A stretch of 50,398 bases of DNA from Nitrospira sp. (GTDB lineage: Bacteria; Nitrospirota; Nitrospiria; Nitrospirales; Nitrospiraceae), in NCBI GenBank assembly GCA_005116745.1, contig SWDS01000008.1, positions 1-50,398 on the forward strand, written 5' to 3'. Shown piece by piece: positions 7,713-15,686 of the stretch; the stretch's first letter is position 1; each line of letters opens with the position of its first letter. Under the pieces are notes generated by a model that was not told the DNA's origin, made no database searches, and was given only the letters and a program-made list of their open reading frames with translations. A program made the translations under genes and the position numbers.

Positions 7713-10700
7713 TCACGATTCCGGTTCAGCCGCTGAGTTCTTCCCTGACCGAACAATCAACTTCGCCGTGGCTTGGCCATAATGTTGATAGGCCCCCCAG
7801 GTCGCTCCCTGATCGAGAATCTTCTTTCGCGCCTTCGCCAGTGCGGCACCAAGATCAGCACCCGAGAGCGCCTCCTCATAGAACACGTTCGCAAACTCCA
7901 GCGCTGCGGCATCATCCACGGGCCAACCGGTACCGATGTAGTTCTGCACCCCCCGCTCAAAAAATGCTTGGGCCAGTCCGGCCAAGCTCCGATTGGATTC
8001 CTGCAGGGTAAAGGGCTTGCCGGTGCGAATCACGCCAGAGAAGCAGGCATTGGCAAAGACGAGACGCGGGACCCGCCGGGCGCGGAAGACATCTCGGGCC
8101 GACAGCATGTCGTCCTTGCCCAGCATCCATCCGCTCTTAGCGGGATGCGTTTCGTCGAAGTCGCCGTGCCCCGAGTAATGAATGAGGTCGAATTCTTCGC
8201 TTAGGATCAGCGCGAGGAGTTCGACGGGGTCACATTCATTCGCCCCGATGCGTGACTCGATCGTGATGTCGAGCCCCTGTGTCTCCTTCATGCGCCGGAG
8301 AATCTTCACCACGGCGCGCCCTTCCTCCCGTGCTCCCGGCAATTGCAAGTCAACCTCCGGCGCCGGATCCGCGATCACGAGGACACGCAGGCGGTTGGGG
8401 ATGGAGGCCGTGATGAGCCCCGGCGCACCGGACAACGTCGTGCGAAACTGGCGGGTCACGTGTCGTCCCGGCCCATAAAACACCGCCTGTCCGTGCCGCT
8501 CGAATGCCGCCATCTCCCAGGGAAACGCGGCCGTCGACCGGTCAACCATCAGCGTCAGCGGTGTCATGTCGATCATGCTTTGAAAGTCTTCCGGCATCAG
8601 ATACCGATGCAGCAGCTTCCCGTATTTCTCCTGGTCCTTCAGACTGCGCGCGTTCTTGAGCAAATCCGCGATGCCTTCCGCACGGGACGATTGCACGGGA
8701 ATTTCTCGGACCGGAATGACGGCGTCTTTCGTGATAGCCGAGAAGCGGAAGAGGTCACGGTCTCGCTCAATCGTCACGCGGCTCCCGTCCATCTGATCGA
8801 CCACCTCCGGCTGCGTTTTGGGCGTGGGGTGGACGCGCTTCGGCAGAGTCCTCGACGAGAGCTTCACGGTCAACGACCCGTCGCTCCCGGCGTTGATCTT
8901 CTTCAAGATCGTAAGGACCTCCTGAAAGCGGCGCTTGTCATACTCCACGATCTGGAGGGTGTCGAGGCGTCCTTGCCCCTTGAGCCGTCTGAGCGCAGAC
9001 GCCACCCCCTCCACCATGCCCTCGATGGCTTGCTCCAAGGAGAGATTCCCTGCTCCGGAGCCGATGACGACCGTGGCGAATGTGCGCCACCCCAATGCGG
9101 TCACGCCATAGGTGACATTCGCGAAGAGGAGATCCACGTCCTCCCGGTTGAAGCGCCCGGGCTCCCCCATCCCGGCGAGCATGACGTTGTCGGCGGCAAG
9201 GGTCTGATGGGTATTGGGAATGAGAAACACTTCCCCAAGCCCGCCGCCGATGATGCCTCGCTTCACGGCTTTGGAAATCCAGAACTCGAGCGCCTGGTCC
9301 AGCGCCCCAACGGCTCGGATCGGCGGCACCCCTCGATAGTGACCGGCCACTACCGCCGGCGCGTTGATATCCCGGATATCGCCGTGGACGACCTCAATAT
9401 GGAGTGTGATCGACGCGGGTGCCGGCCCCTGCGTCGTTTGCGTGGCAGTCGTGGCGTCGGTTACGGCCCGGGACCGAACAGGACGCTGCGTCATGACGGC
9501 TTCTCTGAGCAACGCTTCCGCTCGACGACGATCAGCCGCGCTGCTTCGCTCGGCCTTCGTCTCTTCCGCGATGCGGCGGATCTGCTCCGCATCGTGGCGA
9601 TCCTGAACGGCACGGACGCGGGCCGAGGTGAGTGCGCGAACAGCGCGGGCCGCAACCGGTTCCATCGCCAGCGCCCCGGTCTTGCCGGTACGCAAGATCT
9701 CATCCATCGCTGCGAGCACCTGCGCATGCTTCTGGAGATCACCGTGAATCTCATCGACATAGTAGGTCTGCACACCATCGAGCAGCCCAAGCGCGTGAGT
9801 GACACGCCCATCGCCCTTCAAGGTCATCTCAAACTCGAACAACCCTGGGCCATCAATCCTCACCGCACTCACGGTGTCTTGATTACAACCGGCGATATAG
9901 GTCATCCGCTCCGGATCGATAGTCCCCGGCACGTCGAGCGAGGCGTGGAACTCCTTTGCGCGTTGAAGATGAGCGGCCACGATCGGATAGCGCCCCCACG
10001 TACGACTGTCGTACAGACCTTGTTCCGAGGCTGGGAGTTTGGCGGGCGACGGAAGCAATTGATAACTCCCGACGAATCCGTTCAGGACATCGAGCACTTC
10101 ATCTAAATCATGCCGCAGATCCGCCGCCGCCAGCCACTTGACGAGCTTGTCCTTAGCCACCATCGCTTGCGCAATGGCATAGGAACCATAGTTCGGCGTG
10201 CCGAGCATGATGAGTCGCCCACCCTGCACCTTCTTCGGCTCCAACATGGCCTTCCAGAGTTTGGGATACCGCCGAATAAAATTCCGGGACACGAGGCCTC
10301 CCATGGAATGGGCCACGAGATGCACCGGTTGGTCTTTGAACTTGGTGTCCACCAAATTTTTCAACGCATCTGCGGCTTGATCGAGGTCTTTCCGCCAATC
10401 ATAGGCAAAGGGTTCCACGTTCCAGTAGGCCTTCAACCACAAAATCGTCTCGGCATAACTGTCCTTCTCAAGCCCGCTCGGCTGTACATGCAGGCGCGCA
10501 TCGGCTTCCCGCATGCCATCTTGTGCAAGCCGGAGTTTGTTGATTCCTCCCCAGATCAGTTTCAGAAAACTGATCCACACCGTGTCGTCATCGCCGTCTT
10601 CTGTCACCGTCAACTCGGAACCCATGATCCCGGGAATAAAAATGATATTGCCCCGCAGCGGCTCCCGCTTACTGCGCGCCGCTCGCGCCCGTTCCGCCAA

Positions 10701-10880
10701 CTGTTGAAGCCGCGCGAGCTTCTCGGGTTCGAAATGATCCCGCAAGGCCTGATCAGAGACCGCCCGTGTTTTCCCTCCGCGCGTCGAGCGAGAGAGCTGC
10801 GCTTCAAACTCGTCCCAAGCCATTTGGCGAACCACGCGATCGGAATCGTTCGGCTTTGAGCTTCTCTGTTTTCTGCTCAT
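7713..10880 (-). CDS. alpha/beta-hydrolase, M17-N-like, CHAT protease fusion
   Basis: A 1055-residue multidomain protein. Residues about 85-400 are an LCAT/PGAP1-like alpha/beta hydrolase: NIIFIPGIMGSEL opens it, the nucleophile elbow AHSMGG places Ser192, and KGDGRVTHALG probably supplies the Asp and His. A basic helical linker is followed (about 480-640) by a segment resembling the macro-like N-terminal domain of M17 aminopeptidases (VVHGDIRDINAPAVV, GGGLGEVFLIP). The C-terminal part (about 720-1040) is a CHAT caspase-like protease with His905 in HYSGHG and Cys946 in ANACFSG. Both enzymes appear catalytically intact. The ATG at 10880 has AAGGAGG nine bases upstream; an earlier in-frame start at 10925 would overlap the patatin gene. 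Substrates are unknown; membrane lipid attack plus proteolysis is inferred. Confidence 0.85.
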   Translation of the reverse strand: MSRKQRSSKPNDSDRVVRQMAWDEFEAQLSRSTRGGKTRAVSDQALRDHFEPEKLARLQQLAERARAARSKREPLRGNIIFIPGIMGSELTVTEDGDDDTVWISFLKLIWGGINKLRLAQDGMREADARLHVQPSGLEKDSYAETILWLKAYWNVEPFAYDWRKDLDQAADALKNLVDTKFKDQPVHLVAHSMGGLVSRNFIRRYPKLWKAMLEPKKVQGGRLIMLGTPNYGSYAIAQAMVAKDKLVKWLAAADLRHDLDEVLDVLNGFVGSYQLLPSPAKLPASEQGLYDSRTWGRYPIVAAHLQRAKEFHASLDVPGTIDPERMTYIAGCNQDTVSAVRIDGPGLFEFEMTLKGDGRVTHALGLLDGVQTYYVDEIHGDLQKHAQVLAAMDEILRTGKTGALAMEPVAARAVRALTSARVRAVQDRHDAEQIRRIAEETKAERSSAADRRRAEALLREAVMTQRPVRSRAVTDATTATQTTQGPAPASITLHIEVVHGDIRDINAPAVVAGHYRGVPPIRAVGALDQALEFWISKAVKRGIIGGGLGEVFLIPNTHQTLAADNVMLAGMGEPGRFNREDVDLLFANVTYGVTALGWRTFATVVIGSGAGNLSLEQAIEGMVEGVASALRRLKGQGRLDTLQIVEYDKRRFQEVLTILKKINAGSDGSLTVKLSSRTLPKRVHPTPKTQPEVVDQMDGSRVTIERDRDLFRFSAITKDAVIPVREIPVQSSRAEGIADLLKNARSLKDQEKYGKLLHRYLMPEDFQSMIDMTPLTLMVDRSTAAFPWEMAAFERHGQAVFYGPGRHVTRQFRTTLSGAPGLITASIPNRLRVLVIADPAPEVDLQLPGAREEGRAVVKILRRMKETQGLDITIESRIGANECDPVELLALILSEEFDLIHYSGHGDFDETHPAKSGWMLGKDDMLSARDVFRARRVPRLVFANACFSGVIRTGKPFTLQESNRSLAGLAQAFFERGVQNYIGTGWPVDDAAALEFANVFYEEALSGADLGAALAKARKKILDQGATWGAYQHYGQATAKLIVRSGKNSAAEPES

Positions 10881-10917
10881 AGATGAATCCCTCCTTGAGA
10901 GAATCTTGCAAGGTAGC

Positions 10918-12063
10918 CTACGCAAAGCCTTTGAAGTGCGCTGGGAGGACCTTGTGCTTCCCGATGGTCTTGCCGACTGTCTGCAAGTCTTCGATGTGAT
11001 CTGTTGAATCTAGCTGCTGGACATGTTTGGGCTCGATCTTCTCTAAACCCAAACTTTCCAACCCCTCCCTCGACAGCTCTGCGTTGTATCGCATGTAGGT
11101 GAAGAGCTTCGGAGACACCGGACCCGTCTTGCCAATCAGATCTCCCACTTCGCGGTCCAACTGGTCTCCGGCCAAACACCTTCCAAAGACGCGACACAAG
11201 AGATCCTGCTCATTCAATGCAGCAAACATGAGCGCCGAAGGAATTTTGGTCGCATTGTAAATGAGATTCACATCATCCTTCTCAAGCCCCTTATTGGCGT
11301 CAGGACTTGTGCCTGTTCCAACGGAGACGATGAGGAGCTGACCTTCACCTGCCGGCCACGTGAGATTGTACGGTTCTGCAGTTGCCATGATGAAGGCTTG
11401 GAAAGCCGGATTGTTATACGTCGTGATGCCTCCGTCGACAAAGACGAACCGATATTCTTTGGGTGTACCCGCAGCAAAGATCACCTCCTCTGGAGGAAAG
11501 AAGGTTGGCGCAGCCGTACTGGCTCGCACCAACTGCCAGAGCGGAATATCAAGATTGCAGTCTTTGCGATCGCGTGCATTGTACTTGGCCGTGGGATTGT
11601 TCCAAATGGGCCAAGGAGAATCCGTGTTCACATTCCGCATGACCATCATCAGTACTGTGCGCAGCTTTGCATCACCCAGTGTGACGTTTTCGCCAAATTC
11701 TTGCTTCAACTTCTTCGCGAGGCTCTCATCGGCATATTTGTTTTTCCATAGCCTCTCACCAAACCAAACCTTGTCGAACATATCCTTGCCGCTGCTCTTG
11801 TAGAACTCCCGAATCTTGTTCACCGGCATACCCAGAGATATGCACGCAGCGAGAATGGCACCCGTGCTGGTGCCGGCCACAAAGTCAAAGTAGTCTGCCA
11901 ACACGAAAGAATCGCGCTTGTCCTCAGGCTGAGCGGCACGAAGCACATCCTCAATCGCCGAGAGGATTTCGACCGTGATCATGCCTCGAATGCCGCCGCC
12001 GTCGAGCGCGAGAATTTTCTTTTGTCCTGAGCCCGTGATCCGTGGAATTAGATGCTGGCTCAT
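10918..12063 (-). CDS. patatin-like phospholipase
   Basis: A 381-residue protein with the complete patatin Ser-Asp dyad framework: oxyanion loop DGGGIRG (residues 21-27), nucleophile motif GTSTG with Ser66, and FVDGG near residue 215 carrying the catalytic Asp. No signal peptide is present, so it should act from the cytoplasm on membrane phospholipids. Patatins of this short type (CapV in CBASS is the best-known case) serve as membrane-degrading effectors in phage defence. No cyclic-nucleotide synthase is found in this window, so CBASS membership is not supported. A 37-base gap separates it from the CHAT fusion gene downstream and 65 bases from the TIR gene upstream, suggesting an operon. Confidence 0.92.
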   Translation of the reverse strand: MSQHLIPRITGSGQKKILALDGGGIRGMITVEILSAIEDVLRAAQPEDKRDSFVLADYFDFVAGTSTGAILAACISLGMPVNKIREFYKSSGKDMFDKVWFGERLWKNKYADESLAKKLKQEFGENVTLGDAKLRTVLMMVMRNVNTDSPWPIWNNPTAKYNARDRKDCNLDIPLWQLVRASTAAPTFFPPEEVIFAAGTPKEYRFVFVDGGITTYNNPAFQAFIMATAEPYNLTWPAGEGQLLIVSVGTGTSPDANKGLEKDDVNLIYNATKIPSALMFAALNEQDLLCRVFGRCLAGDQLDREVGDLIGKTGPVSPKLFTYMRYNAELSREGLESLGLEKIEPKHVQQLDSTDHIEDLQTVGKTIGKHKVLPAHFKGFA

Positions 12064-12128
12064 GTTTCCTCCTTATTCAGCTCGTTCGCGAGAAGCCCTC
12101 ATGGGATGGTGGCCTGAAATGTTCCCCT

Positions 12129-13415
12129 TCATACTCGGCACCCGTGATGATCAAACGCTGAGAGGATCTTTGCCCGCTCTTCAGGTGATGCGTTTAGCGC
12201 TTCGAGAATGACGATGGCCTGCGCCTTTGTAGACTGGTGATTGCCATGAGCCTCTGGCTCAATCGAGATGGCCTCGGAATACAATCTGGCGGCATTGTCA
12301 TAGGTCGCCAGTAATAGTTGAGTTTCGGCCACTGTCGCAGTTTTCCAATAATCTTGGTCGACCGGCTTTACCCCGACAAGTCCCTCTACCTGCTTGGCCA
12401 ATTGAGCAGCCACATCCCGTTCGCCGAGAATTAGACTTTTTGAAGCAGCGTTGATGCCGGTGTAGTAGCTTTGGGGGGCGGCAGTAAATGCTTGTCGGTA
12501 AAGAGCTCTGGACTTTCTCAGGTGACCGCGGTCTTGGGAAACTCTGTACCGATCCATCCATGTACGGGCATAGATGCCGAGCGTTTCCGGATCGAGTTGC
12601 CCACTCGCATGCAACTCACCCAGAACGGTTTGCGCGCCTTCCCAGTCCTTACTGCGTGCCAGCGCCAGCCCCTCAAGCTGTTTTGGATGAATAGCGCGTG
12701 GAAACTGGTGTTGTAGCTTTTTCAGCAGTCTGAGCGCGGCTGCGTTATCACCGAGTCCAATCATCGCATCAGCCACCTCACACCCCAAGGCCGGTGTTGT
12801 CTGCCAAGCTAGTCCGTTGGACTGGCTGAGCGTTTCAAGCCTGTTTAGAAATCCATTTGTGCGCGCGGCCTTGACTTGCGCACGCGCTGTCTTGAGCTCC
12901 TCATCCACCTCGACGGCAAGCTGGACTGCCGCTGGTGGCAATGGTTCGTCATGAATTCCGTAGAGCATACGCAGCAATCCGCTCCCACTCGGGCCATCGC
13001 GATCTTGCGAGAAATCAACATGGATCTTGCCGGACGCTAAATCCGGCAATGGTGACTCGTCCACTTTTGCAATCACATAGCGGAAGCCTGTCTTGTTTTT
13101 TTCTTTTTGTTCTAATGTGTTGTATTCCTCCATGCACCACTCTGAATCCTCAAATGCTGATGACCAAATCAAAATGGCGGCCCGGCTAGCCGCGAGCGCC
13201 TCGCCGAGGCTGAACGCCAGCGGTGAGGCGGCTGCAAGTTTGTATTGGTCCAAGAACGCTTCATAGTTAAGACCACGAAGAATGTCGTAGAGCTGCAACG
13301 CCCACGCCCGGTTAGTTGATCGATAGCTGAGAAACACATGGAACTTCTTCTTCGAGTCAAGGGGCTTGGGTGCCGGTGCGTACTTGAGCCATTGTTCTAG
13401 GGCGGGACTAGACAT
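12129..13415 (-). CDS. TIR domain protein with TRAFs-binding-like TPR region
   Basis: A 428-residue protein. Residues 23-150 are a TIR domain: FHVFLSYRSTNRAWAL, then IWSSAFEDSEWCMEEYNTL, in which Glu97 of the WCxxE motif is the expected NADase residue. From about residue 200 the protein is helical repeats. The YYTGINAASKSLILGE motif and flanking helices match the TRAFs-binding/DUF4071 domain known from animal ASK kinases and from bacterial conflict proteins. It may sense or scaffold through the repeats and deplete or cyclise NAD with TIR; this is inference. AAGGAGG precedes the ATG at 13415. A GC-rich hairpin separates it from the metacaspase gene upstream. Confidence 0.88.
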   Translation of the reverse strand: MSSPALEQWLKYAPAPKPLDSKKKFHVFLSYRSTNRAWALQLYDILRGLNYEAFLDQYKLAAASPLAFSLGEALAASRAAILIWSSAFEDSEWCMEEYNTLEQKEKNKTGFRYVIAKVDESPLPDLASGKIHVDFSQDRDGPSGSGLLRMLYGIHDEPLPPAAVQLAVEVDEELKTARAQVKAARTNGFLNRLETLSQSNGLAWQTTPALGCEVADAMIGLGDNAAALRLLKKLQHQFPRAIHPKQLEGLALARSKDWEGAQTVLGELHASGQLDPETLGIYARTWMDRYRVSQDRGHLRKSRALYRQAFTAAPQSYYTGINAASKSLILGERDVAAQLAKQVEGLVGVKPVDQDYWKTATVAETQLLLATYDNAARLYSEAISIEPEAHGNHQSTKAQAIVILEALNASPEERAKILSAFDHHGCRV

Positions 13416-13475
13416 GATGGTCCTCCTTCATGACGGCCTACATTCGAGAACTGCGATAACAACCAGTCGAGAGGT

Positions 13476-13499
13476 CCCGGCGGCTGTGAAGCCGCCGGG
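13476..13499 (-). terminator. GC hairpin between metacaspase and TIR genes
   Basis: Nine-base-pair arms CCCGGCGGC and GCCGCCGGG with a six-base loop lie 11 bases after the metacaspase stop and about 60 bases before the TIR gene start. No T-run follows in the transcribed direction. It may be an attenuator or an RNA-processing site inside the operon rather than a full terminator. Confidence 0.5.
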
Positions 13500-13510
13500 G
13501 GTCTGAATTG

Positions 13511-14347
13511 CTAACTGAGGAACGGACGATCGAAGGAAGTCTTTTGCCCTTCCAGCTGAGGAACCTGGTCAAAGTCCTCCGCCTTGAGTTTTGCTGTGGT
13601 CCGCTGGTGCAACTCTCGATAGGTCAGTTGGCCCTCTGCCTCTGTGATCGACTCGACGAGGTAATAGGTCAGCGCTCCATTATAGGTCCCACCAATGTAG
13701 GCATCGGCAGAGGTCTGCGTATCGCGACAGCCTGTGATCAACATCTCTTGAATGTCGGCATGGACGATATCTTGCTTCCTCTTGCGCCCACGAGGCGCCT
13801 TGCCCAACTGACCACGTACGGTTCCACGCAACTTTCGACCGGACTCGGTCGCCATGAGATCGAGCGGACACGGAAGGAACCGCTCTCTAATGGGCGCATC
13901 CGGCGGAGTGATGGCACGAGTGATGGAACCGGAGTGGCAACAGTCCATGATCACCGTGAGGCTGACTCCCTTTCGAAGCCTATTGAACGTCTTCCGAAGC
14001 CAATCGTCGCGCAGGGTATCCTTCCAATCCAGATCGGTTGGGCACAGGATCTCATCACGGTGATCCGCCTCATCCCCATTGTCGTCGGGTACGTTCGACC
14101 CATGCCCCGAATAGTGGAGGAGCAGGACATCGCCCTTCTTCCCGCTCTTGATGAGCTTCTGAATCGCCGCCTGCATGGCCTTCTTCGTCGCCTTCAAGTC
14201 GGTGAGAGTCGTGATGTCCTTGTCCTGGAAGCCGTAGTAGGTGTTCAACACTCCACTCAGATTCTTCACGTCATTGACGCATCCATTCAGATCTGAGCCG
14301 GGAACCTGATATTTGTTGATCCCAATGAGCACCGCGCGTTTGGCCAT
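13511..14347 (-). CDS. caspase family (C14) metacaspase-like protease
   Basis: A 278-residue protein that is almost entirely a p20-type caspase-fold domain. It begins MAKRAVLIGINKYQ, has the catalytic His82 in HYSGHGS and the catalytic Cys137 in the DCCHSGS motif, and carries acidic loop residues (DEADHRDEILCPTD) like the P1-Arg/Lys pocket of type I metacaspases. No prodomain or signal peptide is present. Arginine/lysine-directed cleavage is expected from the family, not shown. AAAAAGGAGGG precedes the ATG. Placed next to TIR, patatin and CHAT genes, it is a plausible executioner or activating protease of the island. Confidence 0.92.
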   Translation of the reverse strand: MAKRAVLIGINKYQVPGSDLNGCVNDVKNLSGVLNTYYGFQDKDITTLTDLKATKKAMQAAIQKLIKSGKKGDVLLLHYSGHGSNVPDDNGDEADHRDEILCPTDLDWKDTLRDDWLRKTFNRLRKGVSLTVIMDCCHSGSITRAITPPDAPIRERFLPCPLDLMATESGRKLRGTVRGQLGKAPRGRKRKQDIVHADIQEMLITGCRDTQTSADAYIGGTYNGALTYYLVESITEAEGQLTYRELHQRTTAKLKAEDFDQVPQLEGQKTSFDRPFLS

Positions 14348-14680
14348 TTCACCCTCCTTTTTGGTCCTGTCATGAAGTCTCTATCCTCGGCTATCTTCCT
14401 TCCCCTCCAATCCATAAGCTCCAGACAGACAGGGACGAAACCCGAAGTACGTGTCCACGTATGGCCTGAGCAAACATCTTGCCAATCCGAATGACGAAGC
14501 GGGTATCGCACGATCTCAACCCTAGGTTGGACTACGCGCGAAAGAATACAGGATTTGAATGTTTTCGAATAGCTACAGTAAGGCAGCGAAGGATTCTGTG
14601 GGTATGGTACGTGACTGCCGGTGAATCTAAACCGATACAGTGCTGTATCGAAACAGGTACAGGCTGCTGATTCCCTCCGC
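14348..14680. promoter_or_regulatory. upstream region of metacaspase gene with palindrome
   Basis: These 333 bases hold no convincing gene. An 18-base perfect palindromic element (CGATACAG-TG-CTGTATCG, 14633-14650) lies about 285 bases upstream of the metacaspase start and 30 bases beyond the SLOG-like gene stop. Its symmetry suits a dimeric repressor. A promoter for the leftward genes could not be assigned with confidence. Confidence 0.45.
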
Positions 14681-15271
14681 TTAGAGAGTTCTGGTGTCGA
14701 TCCAGATCACCTGGCCGGTCCGGCGCTTCACTTCTTGATACATATGTGCAGTCCCACCCGGTCCGTCGCCACCGCCACCGTCCCAGAGACAGACGAATTG
14801 CAGCTTATCAGCTCCATAAGAAAGAGCGGTCTCGAAGAGCCAGAGGTTGCATCGCTCATAGGGATCGTTCCCTGTGGGCAGCGGGCCAAGATCTTGTGGA
14901 GCGGAGCGAATCTCAGTGGTGAGCTTCGCTTTGGCCGCGAGATACCGCGCGCGCCAGGTTTCACTGTGACACACAACCGACTTCTGAATGAATTCAGACT
15001 CATCAAACGGTTGCAGCCATTGCACCTTCACCCCTCGCTGCTGACAGGCATCAGTGAAGAGCAGATCGCCTCCACAAGCCCCTTGGGTGAGGGCAAGATC
15101 CTCCGGGCCGGCACTGAGTTGCTCTAATGCCTCCGCAATTTTTCGTGCAGCGGCCGGTTCTTTGGTGGCGGGGAACCGCGGCTTCGGCCTCGTCGGTGCA
15201 TCGATCATGTGCCCACTGAAGAGGAAGACGTGCCTTGGCCATCCCTGGTTATCAGGCTCATTCGAAACCAT
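14681..15271 (-). CDS. Rossmann/SLOG-like protein of unknown function
   Basis: A roughly 196-residue soluble protein. It has FLFSGHMIDAP near the start, a Gly-rich QGACGGDLLFTDAC segment, a QWLQPFDESEFIQKSV strand-helix and a C-terminal LQFVCLWDGGGGDGPGGTAHM loop. The GACGGDLLF pattern is shared with Rossmann-fold domains of the SLOG/LOG-deoxyribosyltransferase type that accompany adenylate cyclases and TRAFs-binding proteins. Nucleotide-ligand sensing or base-sugar cleavage is inferred. I chose the ATG at 15271; a TTG at 15310 extends the frame. It sits directly upstream of the metacaspase and TIR genes, so it may be the sensor component. Confidence 0.6.
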   Translation of the reverse strand: MVSNEPDNQGWPRHVFLFSGHMIDAPTRPKPRFPATKEPAAARKIAEALEQLSAGPEDLALTQGACGGDLLFTDACQQRGVKVQWLQPFDESEFIQKSVVCHSETWRARYLAAKAKLTTEIRSAPQDLGPLPTGNDPYERCNLWLFETALSYGADKLQFVCLWDGGGGDGPGGTAHMYQEVKRRTGQVIWIDTRTL

Positions 15272-15320
15272 GAGGCCTTGAGCTTCTCCCTTGTGAGTTG
15301 GACAAGTCAACCATGCCGCA

Positions 15321-15560
15321 TCACGTTGTGGAAGGGATCCGGTCCTCTTCCTTTTTGTCTTTCGCGACCTGCGTCATGTAGCGATCAACCTCTTCACGGC
15401 TGAGTTCCTCAACTCGTGTGGCAAAATCCGGATAGGCCTGACTATGCGTCATATTGACGTAGGGTCCACCCAACTGAAGAAACTGCCAGCCTTCGCTCTT
15501 GAGCGACTCGGTCATTCGTCGATAGTGCCGCCATCGCTCGCCATATCCAGAGCACATCAT
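15321..15560 (-). CDS. small unrecognised ORF, probably a truncated gene
   Basis: A 79-residue frame, rich in charged residues and Tyr (GWQFLQLGGPYVNMTH, then REEVDRYMTQVAKDKKEED). I do not recognise a family. There is no ribosome site before the first ATG, and the codons just upstream belong, in another frame, to an O-methyltransferase remnant. The visible part is therefore probably the C-terminal piece of a gene whose start was lost at a recombination joint. It ends 50 bases before the SLOG-like gene. Confidence 0.35.
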   Translation of the reverse strand: MMCSGYGERWRHYRRMTESLKSEGWQFLQLGGPYVNMTHSQAYPDFATRVEELSREEVDRYMTQVAKDKKEEDRIPSTT

Positions 15561-15612
15561 CGATTAAGATGACACCGTTCGGTGCCAGCAAATCGAGCGA
15601 ACGCGATGTCGA
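15547..15612 (-). pseudogene. O-methyltransferase gene remnant
   Basis: Read on the minus strand, this stretch encodes RSLDLLAPNGVILIDDVLW, nearly the same as ALDLLAPNGVILIDNVLW in the intact O-methyltransferase gene at 19314-19955. The DNA is also clearly similar over about 55 bases. Similarity stops abruptly on both sides, with a short indel upstream. It is a scar of a second copy or of a local recombination event. Confidence 0.75.
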
Positions 15613-15686
15613 TACCTGCTGACGTCGTGCCTCAGAACCTTGCGATGATTGTCATGAGTTTAAAACATCGCTTGGTACGGCCAAGC

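Noticed and set aside
8343-10106. Long open frame (587 codons) on the plus strand opposite the hydrolase-CHAT gene
   Set aside because: It is antisense to a gene with clear catalytic motifs, has no ribosome site, and its composition (many His/Arg) is that of a shadow frame in high-GC codons.
10918-12063. CBASS operon call based on the patatin
   Set aside because: No CD-NTase, Cap2/Cap3 or other CBASS gene is present in the window.
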